A stretch of DNA of 64,000 nucleotides from Thermoanaerobacterium thermosaccharolyticum DSM 571 (GCF_000145615.1 NC_014410.1:2219501-2283500); one strand, 5' to 3'. Positions 40,672 through 50,388 are shown, counted from the stretch's first letter. Numbers and translations: made by a program. The notes: a model not told the origin generated them from the letters alone.

Positions 40672-41412
40672 TCACCTTCCATCTATGAGTCTACCTAAAC
40701 GTACAAACGGTTTGTCTAAGAGATTCTCAATTTTTCGCCTATCACCCTCTTTGTAAACTACAATGCAGCACGTTGACGGACCGCCTGACTTTGTATCATC
40801 TAAATCAGATTTGTATTCTTTCAAAAACTCCAAACCAGATGACAATTTAAGCACATCAAGCTCATGTTTTATTCCCTTTGACCCTACAGGAATTGCTTCC
40901 ACAATTTCGCCGCATCTAAATATTTTTACATAGTCTTTCAGCGAAAGAATATCATGACAGCACAATACCTCTTGTCCAACACGGGGGTAACCAAAAAGCC
41001 CTACCTCCATGCCTGCCATAGCCTTTCGTACTTTTAAAGCCTCTTTCTCTGCCTTTCCAATGGCAGTAACGCCCACACCAGTCATTGTTGATGGAAAATT
41101 TTCCTCTGTGCTACCAGTTAAAGCAACATCATATATCTCGTTGTCATTTAGCTCTTTTTTTATGCCACCTATGATTTTAATTCCAGTTGGGTTCATCTCA
41201 TTTGACAGCGTATCCGATATGATGATTGGCCAAGCTCCAATGCACAAAAGCTCAGACACTGCGACCTTTGTCACGGTCCTTCCCACTATCTCTTCATCTA
41301 CCTTCAATATGTCGCCTTCTTTATTTCCAATTGCACCGATGCTATCGCAAGCTATTGCATATACAGTATCACTTTCATATATTATTAAGACATCTCTATA
41401 TCTCTCTACCAT
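40672..41412 (-). CDS. cblS: AIR-synthase-like protein, probable alpha-ribazole kinase
   Basis: 246 residues with the PurM/ThiL fold pattern (DSIGAIGNKEGDILKVDEEIVGRTVTKVAVSELLCIGA; GVGVTAIGKA). In Firmicutes, CblS, an alpha-ribazole kinase, pairs with the S component CblT to salvage the lower-ligand nucleoside when CobT is absent. That is the situation here: the ECF S component is 12 bp upstream and no cobT lies in the operon. Assignment rests on fold and context, so a generic AIRS-related protein remains possible. Confidence 0.7.
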   Translation of the reverse strand: MVERYRDVLIIYESDTVYAIACDSIGAIGNKEGDILKVDEEIVGRTVTKVAVSELLCIGAWPIIISDTLSNEMNPTGIKIIGGIKKELNDNEIYDVALTGSTEENFPSTMTGVGVTAIGKAEKEALKVRKAMAGMEVGLFGYPRVGQEVLCCHDILSLKDYVKIFRCGEIVEAIPVGSKGIKHELDVLKLSSGLEFLKEYKSDLDDTKSGGPSTCCIVVYKEGDRRKIENLLDKPFVRLGRLIDGR

Positions 41413-41424
41413 ATCTCATCCTCA

Positions 41425-41910
41425 TTACCTTTTTATCTTAGTTGAGATGGCTTTAAAGATGACTGCCGCTAGAAAAACATTAGCAAACGATGCAATAGTA
41501 AGCGGAAATACCATCTGAACGAAAAAGCCCCAACCATATTGAGGAACAAAAATAAGTGTTGCAACAGGTCCATTTAATATAGTACCAACAGCAACTGCTA
41601 CATAGCTATTAAACTTTTTATACGCAATTGAATAAAAATATGCACATACAGCCATCGATACTGCAATGATGATGTGATTTGGTATTCCAAGTGGAAAACC
41701 AGATGTAAGCGCAGTAAAAATATGGCCTAAAGAAATAACGATTGCTCCTATGTAGCTTCCAAAATAAAGGGATGCAAAATACCCAGGCAATGAATCAAAC
41801 GCAACCGTATTGTAGATTTTAATCATGGCACCAACAGCACTCATGGCTATAAGCATAGCCACAAGCGTCAAAGTTTTTACATTTTTAATCGTTGTTGTTT
41901 TTGTATTCAT
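41425..41910 (-). CDS. cblT: ECF transporter S component, probable alpha-ribazole transporter
   Basis: A 161-residue membrane protein with about six helices (TLTLVAMLIAMSAVGAMIKIY; FGSYIGAIVISLGHIFTALTSGF). Such an S component inside a cob operon and next to a cblS-like gene fits CblT. It would use a shared ECF energising module. A precursor or cobalamin (CbrT-type) specificity cannot be excluded. RBS GGAGG. Confidence 0.7.
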   Translation of the reverse strand: MNTKTTTIKNVKTLTLVAMLIAMSAVGAMIKIYNTVAFDSLPGYFASLYFGSYIGAIVISLGHIFTALTSGFPLGIPNHIIIAVSMAVCAYFYSIAYKKFNSYVAVAVGTILNGPVATLIFVPQYGWGFFVQMVFPLTIASFANVFLAAVIFKAISTKIKR

Positions 41911-42869
41911 CTATATATACCTCCTGTTAATATTGTTTTAAAAGCAAAGAATAAAATAAGTCCCAGAAAAGATGTCATATACATTATCCTTACAGTATCT
42001 TTGATGTGGTCTAATTTAAGTGTTTCTTTGCCATCTCCCAGTTTCGGCTTTAGTTCAGGCTTTCCAAAATAGTAGTTAAGTCCACCTAATTTTACACCTA
42101 GAGCACCTGCAATTGCAGCTTCCCCATGTGCACTATTTGGGCTTTCGTGCTTTAATCTATCCCTTTTTAAAATATAGAAGCTGTTTTTATAGTCGTATCC
42201 CAACAAAAATGATGACGCTACTATCAGCAGTCCGGTTATCCTTGATGGTATAAAGTTTAATACATCGTCAAGTTTAGCAGACGCATATCCTATGTCTTCG
42301 TATTTTTCATTTCTATAGCCAACCATTGAGTCGAGGGTGCTGGAAGCCTTATATGCTAATGCCAACGGTACACCGCCTATAAAAGCATAGAATAAAGGTG
42401 CTATTATCCCATCTGATATATTTTCTGCCACCGTCTCAACAGTGCCTCTTATGATATCTCCTAAGTCTAAATTTTCCGTATCACGGCTTACGATGAAAGA
42501 CAGCATCTTGCGGGCCTCAACTAAGTCATTTCTTTTAAGCGGTTCATAAACCTTATTTGCCGATTTTGCCAAATCGTTAGTAGCAAGACATGTGTAAATT
42601 AGAAGTACTTCTGAAATCTTTCCTAAATACACATTCACTTCTTTCAGCATGTAAATGATAAAGTATCCACTTATATAGCTTGTAAAAACAACTATGGCAC
42701 ACAAGAAATAACCCGCAATTCTTTCTTGTCTACCAGTTTTTGTAATTTTTCTCAAATTTCTCTCAATAAAGCTTATCAATTTCCCAATCAGTCTAACCGG
42801 ATGTGGATATCCTTGCGGATCGCCTATGATGAGATCTAAAATATATGCAGCTACAACGTTCATACTCAT
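41907..42869 (-). CDS. cbiB: Adenosylcobinamide-phosphate synthase
   Basis: A 320-residue membrane enzyme attaching aminopropanol phosphate to adenosylcobyrate. It begins [24 protein letters not shown], the family's N-terminal signature, and has [20 protein letters not shown] and [22 protein letters not shown] overlaps the cobQ stop (ATGA) and the stop overlaps cblT, so translation is coupled. Confidence 0.96.
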   Translation of the reverse strand: MSMNVVAAYILDLIIGDPQGYPHPVRLIGKLISFIERNLRKITKTGRQERIAGYFLCAIVVFTSYISGYFIIYMLKEVNVYLGKISEVLLIYTCLATNDLAKSANKVYEPLKRNDLVEARKMLSFIVSRDTENLDLGDIIRGTVETVAENISDGIIAPLFYAFIGGVPLALAYKASSTLDSMVGYRNEKYEDIGYASAKLDDVLNFIPSRITGLLIVASSFLLGYDYKNSFYILKRDRLKHESPNSAHGEAAIAGALGVKLGGLNYYFGKPELKPKLGDGKETLKLDHIKDTVRIMYMTSFLGLILFFAFKTILTGGIYR

Positions 42870-44380
42870 TTACAGCCTTTCATTATCTCATATATTCTCC
42901 CAATGTCCAAGCTATTTCTGACCACATCCGCAAGCCTGTCGTATTCCCTTTCTTTGAATTTCCTGTAGTCCTCAATATAGTTTATCTCAGATAATCCCTT
43001 TGATCTCCTTACTGCATTTATAAATCCTTTTACAAAGTCGCTGTTTTCAAAGATTCCATGGATATACGTTCCAAATACCTTTCCATCGCTGCTGACGCTG
43101 CCATCATTCAAATAAGCACTTTTACCATTTCTTAATACAATGCGTGAGAAACTCTTCTCACCTGCATCAGTCAATCCCATGTGTATCTCATATCCATTTA
43201 CAGCTAGGCCCTTTATAGGAGCCAGTAAATCCGGCAAATCACCAGAAATTTGAGCCTCCACTTGCGTCGTAACCTTTTTCTCTGAAATGACAGTTTCTAT
43301 GTCTAATAATCCCAGCCCATCTATCTCACTAATAGGTCCTTCAATCAAATGTGGGTCGTATATTTTTTTGCCCATCATCTGGTATCCTCCACATATGCCG
43401 ACTATGAATTTGCCACATCTCCTTAAGTTTAGTATTTCTTCTGAAATTCCGCTGCTTTTTAATGCATTAAGGTCACCTATCGTATTTTTTGAGCCAGGTA
43501 TTATCAGTACATCACAATCTCCTATTCTCTCTCCTTTATTGACATACCTAAGGTTTACGTCAGGCAGCTTTTTTAGAGGTTCAAAATCCGTAAAATTGGA
43601 TATGTGAGGCAAATTTATAACCGCAATGTCTATTAATCCACCGACACCTTTTTTGTAATACACATCTGTAGCTCCATCTTCCTCATCAACATAAACATCT
43701 GTATAAGGAACAACACCGATGACATCTTTATCAATTATGTCTTCCAGCATCTTTATTCCCGGTTTTAATATTTCTAAGTCACCTCTAAATTTGTTTATTA
43801 TGACGCCCTTTACCCTATCCCTTTCACCATCATTTAAAAGCAATAATGTACCTGCAATAGAGGCAAATACACCACCTTTGTCTATATCGCCTACGATAAG
43901 AACCGGTGAATTGACTAATTCAGCTAACCCCATATTGACAATATCCTTATCGCGAAGGTTAATCTCCGCAGGGCTTCCGGCTCCTTCTATGACGATTATG
44001 TCATATGATTCACTTAGTCTGTCAAAATCCTCTTTTATCATATTTAAAAGTTTGGGCTTAAATTTTTGATACTCAGAGGCATCCATGCTGTCATAAACTC
44101 TGCCTCTTAATATAACTTGGCAGTTTTTATCTGAGCTTGGCTTTAACAAAACTGGATTCATCAATACAGACGGTTTTATGCCTGCTGCCTCAGCTTGTAC
44201 AACTTGTGCTCTCCCCATCTCAAGCCCCTCATCTGTGATAAAGGAATTAAGAGCCATGTTTTGCGACTTAAATGGCGCAACCGAATATCCGTCCTGTTTA
44301 AATATCCTGCAAAGTGCAGCAGTCAATAAACTTTTCCCAACGGATGAAGCTGTGCCTTGCAGCATTATCTTAAGTGACAT
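42866..44380 (-). CDS. cobQ: Cobyric acid synthase (CobQ/CbiP)
   Basis: 504 residues from ATG 44380, which has CAGGAGA upstream; the frame from 44413 adds 11 unrelated residues. The N-terminal dethiobiotin-synthetase-like domain ([20 protein letters not shown]) and the C-terminal glutamine amidotransferase domain ([13 protein letters not shown], Cys nucleophile) are complete. It performs four amidations to adenosylcobyrate. Two bases separate it from cbiA. Confidence 0.96.
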   Translation of the reverse strand: MSLKIMLQGTASSVGKSLLTAALCRIFKQDGYSVAPFKSQNMALNSFITDEGLEMGRAQVVQAEAAGIKPSVLMNPVLLKPSSDKNCQVILRGRVYDSMDASEYQKFKPKLLNMIKEDFDRLSESYDIIVIEGAGSPAEINLRDKDIVNMGLAELVNSPVLIVGDIDKGGVFASIAGTLLLLNDGERDRVKGVIINKFRGDLEILKPGIKMLEDIIDKDVIGVVPYTDVYVDEEDGATDVYYKKGVGGLIDIAVINLPHISNFTDFEPLKKLPDVNLRYVNKGERIGDCDVLIIPGSKNTIGDLNALKSSGISEEILNLRRCGKFIVGICGGYQMMGKKIYDPHLIEGPISEIDGLGLLDIETVISEKKVTTQVEAQISGDLPDLLAPIKGLAVNGYEIHMGLTDAGEKSFSRIVLRNGKSAYLNDGSVSSDGKVFGTYIHGIFENSDFVKGFINAVRRSKGLSEINYIEDYRKFKEREYDRLADVVRNSLDIGRIYEIMKGCK

Positions 44381-44382
44381 AC

Positions 44383-45753
44383 TTATACATCTCCTGCAGC
44401 ATAATTTTTGCACTTACCAATAAACCTATTAACAGCATTGGGATATGAAAACAAATTAACATGGACGTATGTTGCTAAACAATTTTTGTATACATATCCA
44501 CATAACCAATTTTCTTTAGAATTGGGCTTATGAACATCATACGCAAAATTATTAAACTCCCCTGAAACTTTCGAATTATGAAAGACGTGACCCATCGCTA
44601 CATCCCCTTTTTTAAATAAAACATTATCTTGCAATACATCTGCTTCAACATATCCAAAATTAATTAATCTTTTCGTCATGATTGCATCTAAATCAAATAC
44701 TCCTATCATTTTGTGCTCATTCCCGTCTAAATCTATTATCCTTTTTGTGAGATACATAAGTCCACCGCATTCGGCGTATACAGGCATTCCAATATCAATA
44801 TTGTGTTTTAATAAAGATAACATGCGGACATTTTGACTAAGTTTATCTGCAAATACCTCTGGAAAACCGCCACCTATGTAAATCCCTGATATATCTTTTG
44901 GAAGAGCTTCATCGTGTAAAGGACTAAAAGGCAGCAATTCCGCTCCTGCTTCTTTTAGTGCATCAAAGCTATCTTGATAATAAAAATTAAATGCTTCATC
45001 GTATGCAATAGCAATCTTGACAGTTTCTCTTGTCTTTGCTGTCACTTTTTCTTCAATTAGATCATCTTTTTTGAAATTCACATCGCATACATCGAGAATG
45101 CCCTCTACGTCTATAAATTCTCCTATGCTATCGTACAAAATGCTAAAATTGTGATTTTCCTTTATCTCAAATATAGGCATAAGTCCAAGATGCCTTTCAG
45201 GCAAACTAATCCTATCATCATGCGGAAGATAGCCAAATGCCTTTATGCCTAAATCTCTTTCGATACATTCTTTTAAAAGCTTGTAGTGCTTTTCACCGCC
45301 AACTCTGTTGAAAATTACGCCTGCAATCTTTACATCTCTATCGTATTCTATATATCCTTTTATTAAAGCAGAAACACTTGCAGCCATTCCGGATGCATCA
45401 ACAACAAGTACAACAGGTAAATTTAAAAGTTTTGCCACATGTGCACTGCTGCCGTAGCTTGTATTATTGATTCCATCGTACATCCCCATGACGCCTTCTA
45501 CTAAAGCCACATCTCCAGATAAAGCGTGCTTTAAAAAGGACTTTTTCACATAGTCATCTCCAAGCATGTAGACATCCAAATTGTAGGCAGAATTTCCAGA
45601 TGCAAACCTGTGGTATGCCGCATCTATGTAATCAGGGCCTATTTTAAACGGAATGACTTTTTGCTTTTTAGAAAGATATCCTATTATGCCAATAGTAATT
45701 GTAGTTTTTCCTACACCAGAATGGGTTCCGGCTATCATAAATGCTTTGCACAA
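44383..45753 (-). CDS. cbiA: Cobyrinate a,c-diamide synthase
   Basis: 456 residues; P-loop [16 protein letters not shown] at the N terminus and amidotransferase domain with [14 protein letters not shown] and [11 protein letters not shown] (Cys nucleophile). The start is TTG 45753 or ATG 45738; both lie inside the 3' end of the ABC ATPase gene, an overlap of 71-86 bp. Its presence implies that cobyrinate is made elsewhere in the genome or imported. Confidence 0.94.
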   Translation of the reverse strand: MCKAFMIAGTHSGVGKTTITIGIIGYLSKKQKVIPFKIGPDYIDAAYHRFASGNSAYNLDVYMLGDDYVKKSFLKHALSGDVALVEGVMGMYDGINNTSYGSSAHVAKLLNLPVVLVVDASGMAASVSALIKGYIEYDRDVKIAGVIFNRVGGEKHYKLLKECIERDLGIKAFGYLPHDDRISLPERHLGLMPIFEIKENHNFSILYDSIGEFIDVEGILDVCDVNFKKDDLIEEKVTAKTRETVKIAIAYDEAFNFYYQDSFDALKEAGAELLPFSPLHDEALPKDISGIYIGGGFPEVFADKLSQNVRMLSLLKHNIDIGMPVYAECGGLMYLTKRIIDLDGNEHKMIGVFDLDAIMTKRLINFGYVEADVLQDNVLFKKGDVAMGHVFHNSKVSGEFNNFAYDVHKPNSKENWLCGYVYKNCLATYVHVNLFSYPNAVNRFIGKCKNYAAGDV

Positions 45754-46546
45754 TTTTCAAATCATCCCCTTGTCTTTTTGAAATAACAATAAGCGGTGTA
45801 TCTGTAATGGGATTTCTTATTACATCTGCATCCACAGAAAAAACCATCTTTATATTTTCTGCAGTTATAACTTCATTTGGCGTCCCTATAGATGCGATCT
45901 CTCCATCCTTCATAAGCAAAATAAGGTCACAAAATTGAGATGATAAATTGATGTCATGGAGGACGGCAAAAACGATTATGCCCTTTGCAGTCAATTGTTT
46001 AAGTATTGAAAGCAATTCTATCTGATATTTTACATCCAAATGTGAAATCGGCTCATCCAATAGCAAAATCTTAGGCTCTTGAGCCAATGCCCTTGCGATG
46101 TAGACCCTTTGCCTTTGCCCACCGCTTAATTCATTTATATATCTATCCCTCAAATTCCACGTATCAGTGAGCATCATTGACTCTCTGACAATGCGAAGAT
46201 CATTCTCCGTCTCCTTTTGAAATCTCCTTAAATAAGGTATCCTACCCATCATCACTATATCAATGCAACTAAATTCGAAATCAGAGTACATATCCTGTGG
46301 CACATAACCTATTAATCTTGCTTTCTCTCTTGAATTCATGCTGCTTACATTTTTCCCTGCTATGTAGACATTTCCCCTATACGGTTTTAAATACCCCGAT
46401 ATATTCTTCAAAAGCGTAGTCTTGCCGCACCCATTGGCTCCAATAATGCCAACCATTTTAAAGCCATCTATGTCAAAATTTATACCTCTCAAAACTTCAA
46501 TTTTGCCATAACTAAAATGCAGATCTTCAACTTTTACGATGGACAT
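45668..46546 (-). CDS. btuD: Corrinoid ABC transporter ATP-binding protein
   Basis: 292 residues of the FecE/BtuD type: Walker A GANGCGKTTL, signature LSGGQRQRV, Walker B ILLLDEPISHLD, H-loop VLHDINLS. The last 20 or so residues (after DSRNP) are simply the cbiA P-loop region read in another frame, so the native tail may be fortuitous. It couples to BtuC and BtuF. Confidence 0.93.
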   Translation of the reverse strand: MSIVKVEDLHFSYGKIEVLRGINFDIDGFKMVGIIGANGCGKTTLLKNISGYLKPYRGNVYIAGKNVSSMNSREKARLIGYVPQDMYSDFEFSCIDIVMMGRIPYLRRFQKETENDLRIVRESMMLTDTWNLRDRYINELSGGQRQRVYIARALAQEPKILLLDEPISHLDVKYQIELLSILKQLTAKGIIVFAVLHDINLSSQFCDLILLMKDGEIASIGTPNEVITAENIKMVFSVDADVIRNPITDTPLIVISKRQGDDLKIVQSIYDSRNPFWCRKNYNYYWHNRISF

Positions 46547-46548
46547 GG

Positions 46549-47538
46549 CTATTTTACCTCTCTATTTTTATTTTTTATAAGAAGGTAGAGAAAGAAGGGC
46601 CCTCCAAAAGCTGCCGTTATGATTCCAACCGGTATCTCTACCGGTGCCATTGCTATCCTGGCTAATGTGTCAGCAAGCACTAAAAATGAAGCACCTAATA
46701 TGCCACTAAAAGGCACTAAAGTCCTGTTATCAGATCCTATAATTAGCCTTGATATGTGTGGCACTATAAGCCCTACAAAGCCGATGATTCCTCCTACTGA
46801 AACAGAAGATGCCGTTATCATAGAACCTACAATCAATATGATTTTTTTTACTCTTTCTGTATCAACCCCTAGGTGTTCAGCTATCTCTTCTCCTGTCATA
46901 ATAACATTCAAATCTCTCGAAAATGTGTATAAAGCAATACATCCTATAATTATTATTGGCATTGTATAAAAAACCTGACTCCAGGTGATCAAGTTAAATC
47001 CACCCATGGTCCAAAAAACTATCTGGGACATCTCATTATGATTTAAAAGCATCATGAGAGAAATAATGGAAGACATAAAAGCGCTTATGGCAATCCCCGC
47101 AAGAAGCATCGTCTGCATAGATACGTTTGGGCCTTTTTTAGATAGCATATAAACCACGTAAATCGTTACAAGCGCTGATGCAAATGCCATAAATTGAAGT
47201 CCAAAAAGTCCTAATCCTAATACAATTGCAATCGATGCGCCAAAAGCAGCACCTGATGATATACCCAAAACATAAGGATCTGCCATTGGATTTCTTAATA
47301 ACCCTTGAAAAAACGTACCTGTGACAGAAAGTCCCATTCCTACAACGGCAGTCTCAATTATCCTTGGAAATCTAAGCTTAAACAATATCATACTGTTTGT
47401 CTCGCTACCACTGCCAAAAATGATTTCAATAATGCCTTTTAATGGTATCCTAACTGCACCCACTGATGCAGAAAACACCAGTGACGCAATCAAAATTAAA
47501 AATGATATAAAGAAATATATGTTTCTCTTGATTTTCAA
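46549..47538 (-). CDS. btuC: Corrinoid ABC transporter permease
   Basis: FecCD/BtuC-family permease of about 329 residues and ten helices. GAVRIPLKGIIEIIFG, RFPRIIETAVVGMGLSVTG, NPMADPYVLGISSGAAFGAS and GIIGFVGLIVPHISR are all present. TTG 47538 begins one base after the btuF stop; the longer frame to 47574 would overlap btuF. Confidence 0.93.
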   Translation of the reverse strand: MKIKRNIYFFISFLILIASLVFSASVGAVRIPLKGIIEIIFGSGSETNSMILFKLRFPRIIETAVVGMGLSVTGTFFQGLLRNPMADPYVLGISSGAAFGASIAIVLGLGLFGLQFMAFASALVTIYVVYMLSKKGPNVSMQTMLLAGIAISAFMSSIISLMMLLNHNEMSQIVFWTMGGFNLITWSQVFYTMPIIIIGCIALYTFSRDLNVIMTGEEIAEHLGVDTERVKKIILIVGSMITASSVSVGGIIGFVGLIVPHISRLIIGSDNRTLVPFSGILGASFLVLADTLARIAMAPVEIPVGIITAAFGGPFFLYLLIKNKNREVK

Positions 47539-47539
47539 T

Positions 47540-48490
47540 TTATTTAAATGCCTCCGGGTGCAAATCTTTTGCAATTTCTTCTAATCCTAAGACGATTCTG
47601 TTTGATGGCTTAGTGACAATGTCATCGTTGGAGATTATAAATATTTTGCCATCCTTTGCTGCCTTTGTATCCTTATAACCCGGCATATTTTTAATGTTAT
47701 TAGCATTTGTGGCATGTTGTGATGTAATTATCACGTCAGGATTCTTCTGCATCAATTTTTCCATGCTGTACTGTGCCCATCCGTTTGCATCACTTGCTAC
47801 ATTATTTCCTCCAGCCAATGTAATAAGCTCATCAATAAACGTGCCTTTGCCAGCCGTCCAGTTTCCATTTGTATCAACAACATAAAACACATTTACTTTC
47901 GGTAAATCTTTGACTTTATAATTGATTTCTTTGATCTTATCTTTCATCTTATTTATGATCTCATTACCCTTTTCTACATTACCTATGATTTCGCCTAATA
48001 TCTTTATTGAGTCATATATCTGGTTTATGTTTTGAGCTTCTAGTACAACGACCGGTATACCTGATTTCTGGAGGGTCTCCATTTGATCTTTTCCAGAAAG
48101 ATTTGACGCAAAAACTATATCAGGCTTTTGTGCCAATATAGCTTCAATATTAGGCCCTTCATATCCTCCAACTTTTGCAACGCTTTTTACCTCTGGGGGA
48201 TAATTATCGTAATTGGTAACGCCGACAACATCCTTGCCTGCACCTATTGCATAAATTAATTCTGTTGTAGATGGGGATAACGACACGATTCTTTTAGGCT
48301 CTTTTTTTATCGTTACTTGTCTACCCATGAAATCAGTAATCTTTAATGGAAATGTGACTTTAACTTCAGTTTTCGTCGTATTTTCATTTGTTGCTGTTTT
48401 TTCTTGAGTTTTTTGAGAGCATGAGACAAGACTTAATGAAAGCACTGCTATCATGATAAAAACTACAATATTTTTAATCCACTTTTTCAC
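47540..48490 (-). CDS. btuF: Corrinoid-binding lipoprotein
   Basis: A 316-residue class III binding protein. Signal peptide with lipobox LVSC, a Thr/Lys-rich linker, then PKRIVSLSPSTTELIYAIGAG and a two-lobed fold joined by a long helix (IIGNVEKGNEIINKMKDKIKEI). First gene of the operon. Specificity for corrinoids comes from the riboswitch and the downstream genes. Confidence 0.93.
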   Translation of the reverse strand: MKKWIKNIVVFIMIAVLSLSLVSCSQKTQEKTATNENTTKTEVKVTFPLKITDFMGRQVTIKKEPKRIVSLSPSTTELIYAIGAGKDVVGVTNYDNYPPEVKSVAKVGGYEGPNIEAILAQKPDIVFASNLSGKDQMETLQKSGIPVVVLEAQNINQIYDSIKILGEIIGNVEKGNEIINKMKDKIKEINYKVKDLPKVNVFYVVDTNGNWTAGKGTFIDELITLAGGNNVASDANGWAQYSMEKLMQKNPDVIITSQHATNANNIKNMPGYKDTKAAKDGKIFIISNDDIVTKPSNRIVLGLEEIAKDLHPEAFK

Positions 48491-48594
48491 TTAGATCATC
48501 TCCTTAGTGCATTTACATCTCTCAATTTATTCCCCCAAAACTATTTTTTACAACTGTATTCTAATCAGCACAATTTGTCGCTACAATAAATTAA

Positions 48595-48615
48595 GGCATA
48601 CCGAGAAGGTATGCC
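48595..48615 (-). terminator. Terminator of the cobalamin riboswitch expression platform
   Basis: GGCATACC-TTCTC-GGTATGCC followed by TTAATTTATT, 63 nt downstream of the aptamer and 104 nt before btuF. Confidence 0.8.
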
Positions 48616-48677
48616 CCATATTTTTCAAAGCAAATATGTACCACATTACCAACCTCCCCTCCGAAGGTGTTTTTCAC

Positions 48678-48828
48678 ATCTTAAGGCAGGTCTCCTGGCT
48701 TGCGATTCATCTTTAGCTCAACCTTCCCGGTTTCACCAGTGGTATTTTGAGCCTCATCATCGCTTACAGTAGCGGGGGCTGCAGCGGCTTCTCACCGCTT
48801 TCCCTATTAACCTTTCGGACCTTAAGAC
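48678..48828 (-). promoter_or_regulatory. Cobalamin riboswitch controlling the corrinoid operon
   Basis: On the minus strand the aptamer is closed by CTTAAG-type ends and carries the B12-box region AGCCAGGAGACCTGCC near its 3' side, plus the GC-rich core around 48770-48800. The promoter TTGACG (48870-48875), 17 nt, TATAAT (48847-48852) starts transcription about 10-15 nt upstream. Coupled to the terminator at 48595-48615, it should switch off btuFCD and the ten-kilobase operon when adenosylcobalamin is plentiful. It accounts for most of the 48491-48924 gap. Confidence 0.93.
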
Positions 48829-48924
48829 TATATTTAGTTTAACTATATTATATCTTTATTACAAAATTGCGTCAACGTAAATTTTTAACCTTTATTTGCA
48901 CTAATTTGTCATGAATCTATCATC

Positions 48925-49041
48925 TCATCCTGTATAAATTTTTACTACTGTAATATCCAATATCACAAACATGATGAATACCGCTAAAATAATTGAAATC
49001 AAAATAAATGCCTGCAAGATAAACTCCCTGTATCTTTTCAT
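48925..49041 (-). CDS. One-helix membrane microprotein A (38 aa)
   Basis: Reads MKRYREFILQAFIL...ILDITVVKIYTG. A basic N terminus precedes one hydrophobic helix (residues about 8-30) and a short C-terminal VVKIYTG. GGAGG lies 12 nt upstream of ATG. Supported mainly by its paralogue at 53713-53844: same length class, same (K/R)Y(R/K)xFI start and the shared VKIYTG end. I do not recognise the family; a membrane-inserted regulator, toxin-like peptide or small transporter subunit are all possible. Confidence 0.65.
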   Translation of the reverse strand: MKRYREFILQAFILISIILAVFIMFVILDITVVKIYTG

Positions 49042-49159
49042 CCTAACTCTGCCTCCAATTTTAATAAAGCAAACTATATTTCATTCCTCTCCACATATAT
49101 AGACAAATTTCTTCTCGTTTTGTTACAGTTTCTTTAAAAAAAATTTTTATGTATAAAAA

Positions 49160-49185
49160 AATAGCCCAAAGGGCTACTTATCAAA
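49160..49185 (-). terminator. Terminator of the 220-aa membrane protein gene
   Basis: AGCCC-TTT-GGGCT followed by ATTTTTTT on the minus strand. The sequence beyond (49080-49165) is similar to that at 52850-52920. Confidence 0.75.
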
Positions 49186-49215
49186 TGAAGCGTGTAGTAT
49201 CAAAAGCATACTGTT

Positions 49216-49878
49216 TTAATGAGCTTCAAAACGCAAATCCGATGTAATCTCGAAACTATCATAGTAAAAGTACAATACTCCTGATTTAGTATCCAAGAAA
49301 AACAGCTCATTAGTCATATAGTTAGTTCTAAAAGAAGTCGAACCTTTTTGCTTAGTATTTGTATATAAATAATAGTATCCATTCTCTTTTACTTTTGGAA
49401 ATGGGTATTTTACCACAAGCGTTAAATTAGATTGTGGCAGTGATTTTGCTAATGAGTACGGTATCACTGTGCCAAACTTCCATCCTTTTCCCTCAGCAGC
49501 TTTTATGAAATCATCCATTTGGGACTTATTGAACTTCATAACGATATAATGTAGCTCTTGGTCCCTATCACCTGTATAGTTATTCTCCAGCACATTAACT
49601 GATCTTGGAATGTAGATGCCAGTTTGGGAAGCAACAAAATATTGAGGCCCAGAAAATATTTTCGAAAAAATCAGTATGCACAATCCCAAAGTAAAAAGAA
49701 TGCCAACTGTTATCCCCCACCATTTTATGAGATTTCTATTTCCAGATCGTCTCCATTTATAAACTGAAAAACCAAGCCAAACAATCATCAATACAGCTAT
49801 ATTAATAAGAAATAGTTCATATATGTAGACCATGCGATTGCCTAAATCTCCTAAGTATAATTGCGTATGTAAATTCAT
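49216..49878 (-). CDS. Membrane-anchored protein of unknown function (cassette A)
   Basis: 220 residues from ATG 49878 (GAGGTG 6 nt upstream). Two hydrophobic helices (about residues 18-40 and 55-75) are followed by a roughly 145-residue, probably extracytoplasmic beta-rich domain (FVASQTGIYIPRSVNVLENNY; YYYLYTNTKQKGSTSF). Ten bases separate it from the small secreted protein upstream, so they form one transcript. An immunity or receptor partner of that peptide is a guess from position. Confidence 0.75.
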   Translation of the reverse strand: MNLHTQLYLGDLGNRMVYIYELFLINIAVLMIVWLGFSVYKWRRSGNRNLIKWWGITVGILFTLGLCILIFSKIFSGPQYFVASQTGIYIPRSVNVLENNYTGDRDQELHYIVMKFNKSQMDDFIKAAEGKGWKFGTVIPYSLAKSLPQSNLTLVVKYPFPKVKENGYYYLYTNTKQKGSTSFRTNYMTNELFFLDTKSGVLYFYYDSFEITSDLRFEAH

Positions 49879-49888
49879 TATCATCACC

Positions 49889-50155
49889 TCACATCATATA
49901 GCGAATGTAGTAGCTGTTAAATAATGATACATCATCTGACAGCGAACCTTGCTTTGATCTTTGAGCTTGAATAAATTTTTTAAAGTTATTGACATCTTTA
50001 AGAAATCTGTCATACTCAATAGCACTCTTTTGCTCTGCATCAATTGATGAAATCTTTGGTAACATATTGCTGGTAGGAACCGCAAAAGCAGAACTAAAAC
50101 TTGAAATTGTAAAAAGCACAACAATTAGAAGCAGTGAAACTAGTTTTTTTAACAT
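49889..50155 (-). CDS. Small secreted protein, 88 aa (cassette A)
   Basis: The signal peptide (residues 1-25, cleavage after SSAFA) is nearly the same as that of the 233-aa protein at 54006-54707. The mature part, about 63 residues, is polar and helical (YDRFLKDVNNFKKFIQAQRS) and ends YYIRYMM. It has no Cys, so it is not a lantibiotic precursor of the usual sort. The RBS AGGAGATG follows a conserved hairpin. Function unknown; a secreted signal or antimicrobial peptide is possible. Confidence 0.75.
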   Translation of the reverse strand: MLKKLVSLLLIVVLFTISSFSSAFAVPTSNMLPKISSIDAEQKSAIEYDRFLKDVNNFKKFIQAQRSKQGSLSDDVSLFNSYYIRYMM

Positions 50156-50173
50156 ACTTTACATCTCCTTTTT

Positions 50174-50215
50174 GTAGTCAATATGCTTCTCGGTACCAAA
50201 AAGCATATTAACTAC
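50174..50215 (-). other. RBS-proximal mRNA leader hairpin, copy A
   Basis: A 15-bp stem (GTAGTTAATATGCTT / AAGCATATTGACTAC, one G-U pair) with a loop containing GGTACC. It ends 8 nt before the RBS of the 88-aa gene. Copy B at 54728-54769 keeps the fold with G-U/G-C exchanges. Confidence 0.65.
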
Positions 50216-50266
50216 GATTTTATCTGCAGAAAATGGCGCCAATTTCTGTTAATGTTATTATAAACC

Positions 50267-50346
50267 AATTATCCTCATCTGGGAAGGTGCTAAATTAGGT
50301 CAATTTTTCTGTCATACTTTGTCAATCCTTGTAATATATTGTCGAA
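50267..50346 (-). promoter_or_regulatory. Promoter with phased Spo0A-like boxes, copy A
   Basis: TATAAT at 50267-50272 (minus strand) with no good -35. Upstream, on the plus strand, TGTCGAA (50340-50346) is a perfect 0A box. TGTCAAT (50320), TGTCATA (50310) and GGTCAAT (50298) are weaker relatives, with starts about 10, 12 or 20 bp apart. The layout resembles Spo0A-activated sigma-A promoters. Confidence 0.6.
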
Positions 50347-50388
50347 ACTGTGACCGTTTTTCGGTCATAAATTAACTTTATAAAAAAA

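Noticed and set aside
49894-50124. A 76-aa frame overlapping the 88-aa secreted protein
   Set aside because: Same strand, another frame; no RBS and no sensible domain, while the 88-aa frame has a signal peptide shared with a paralogue.
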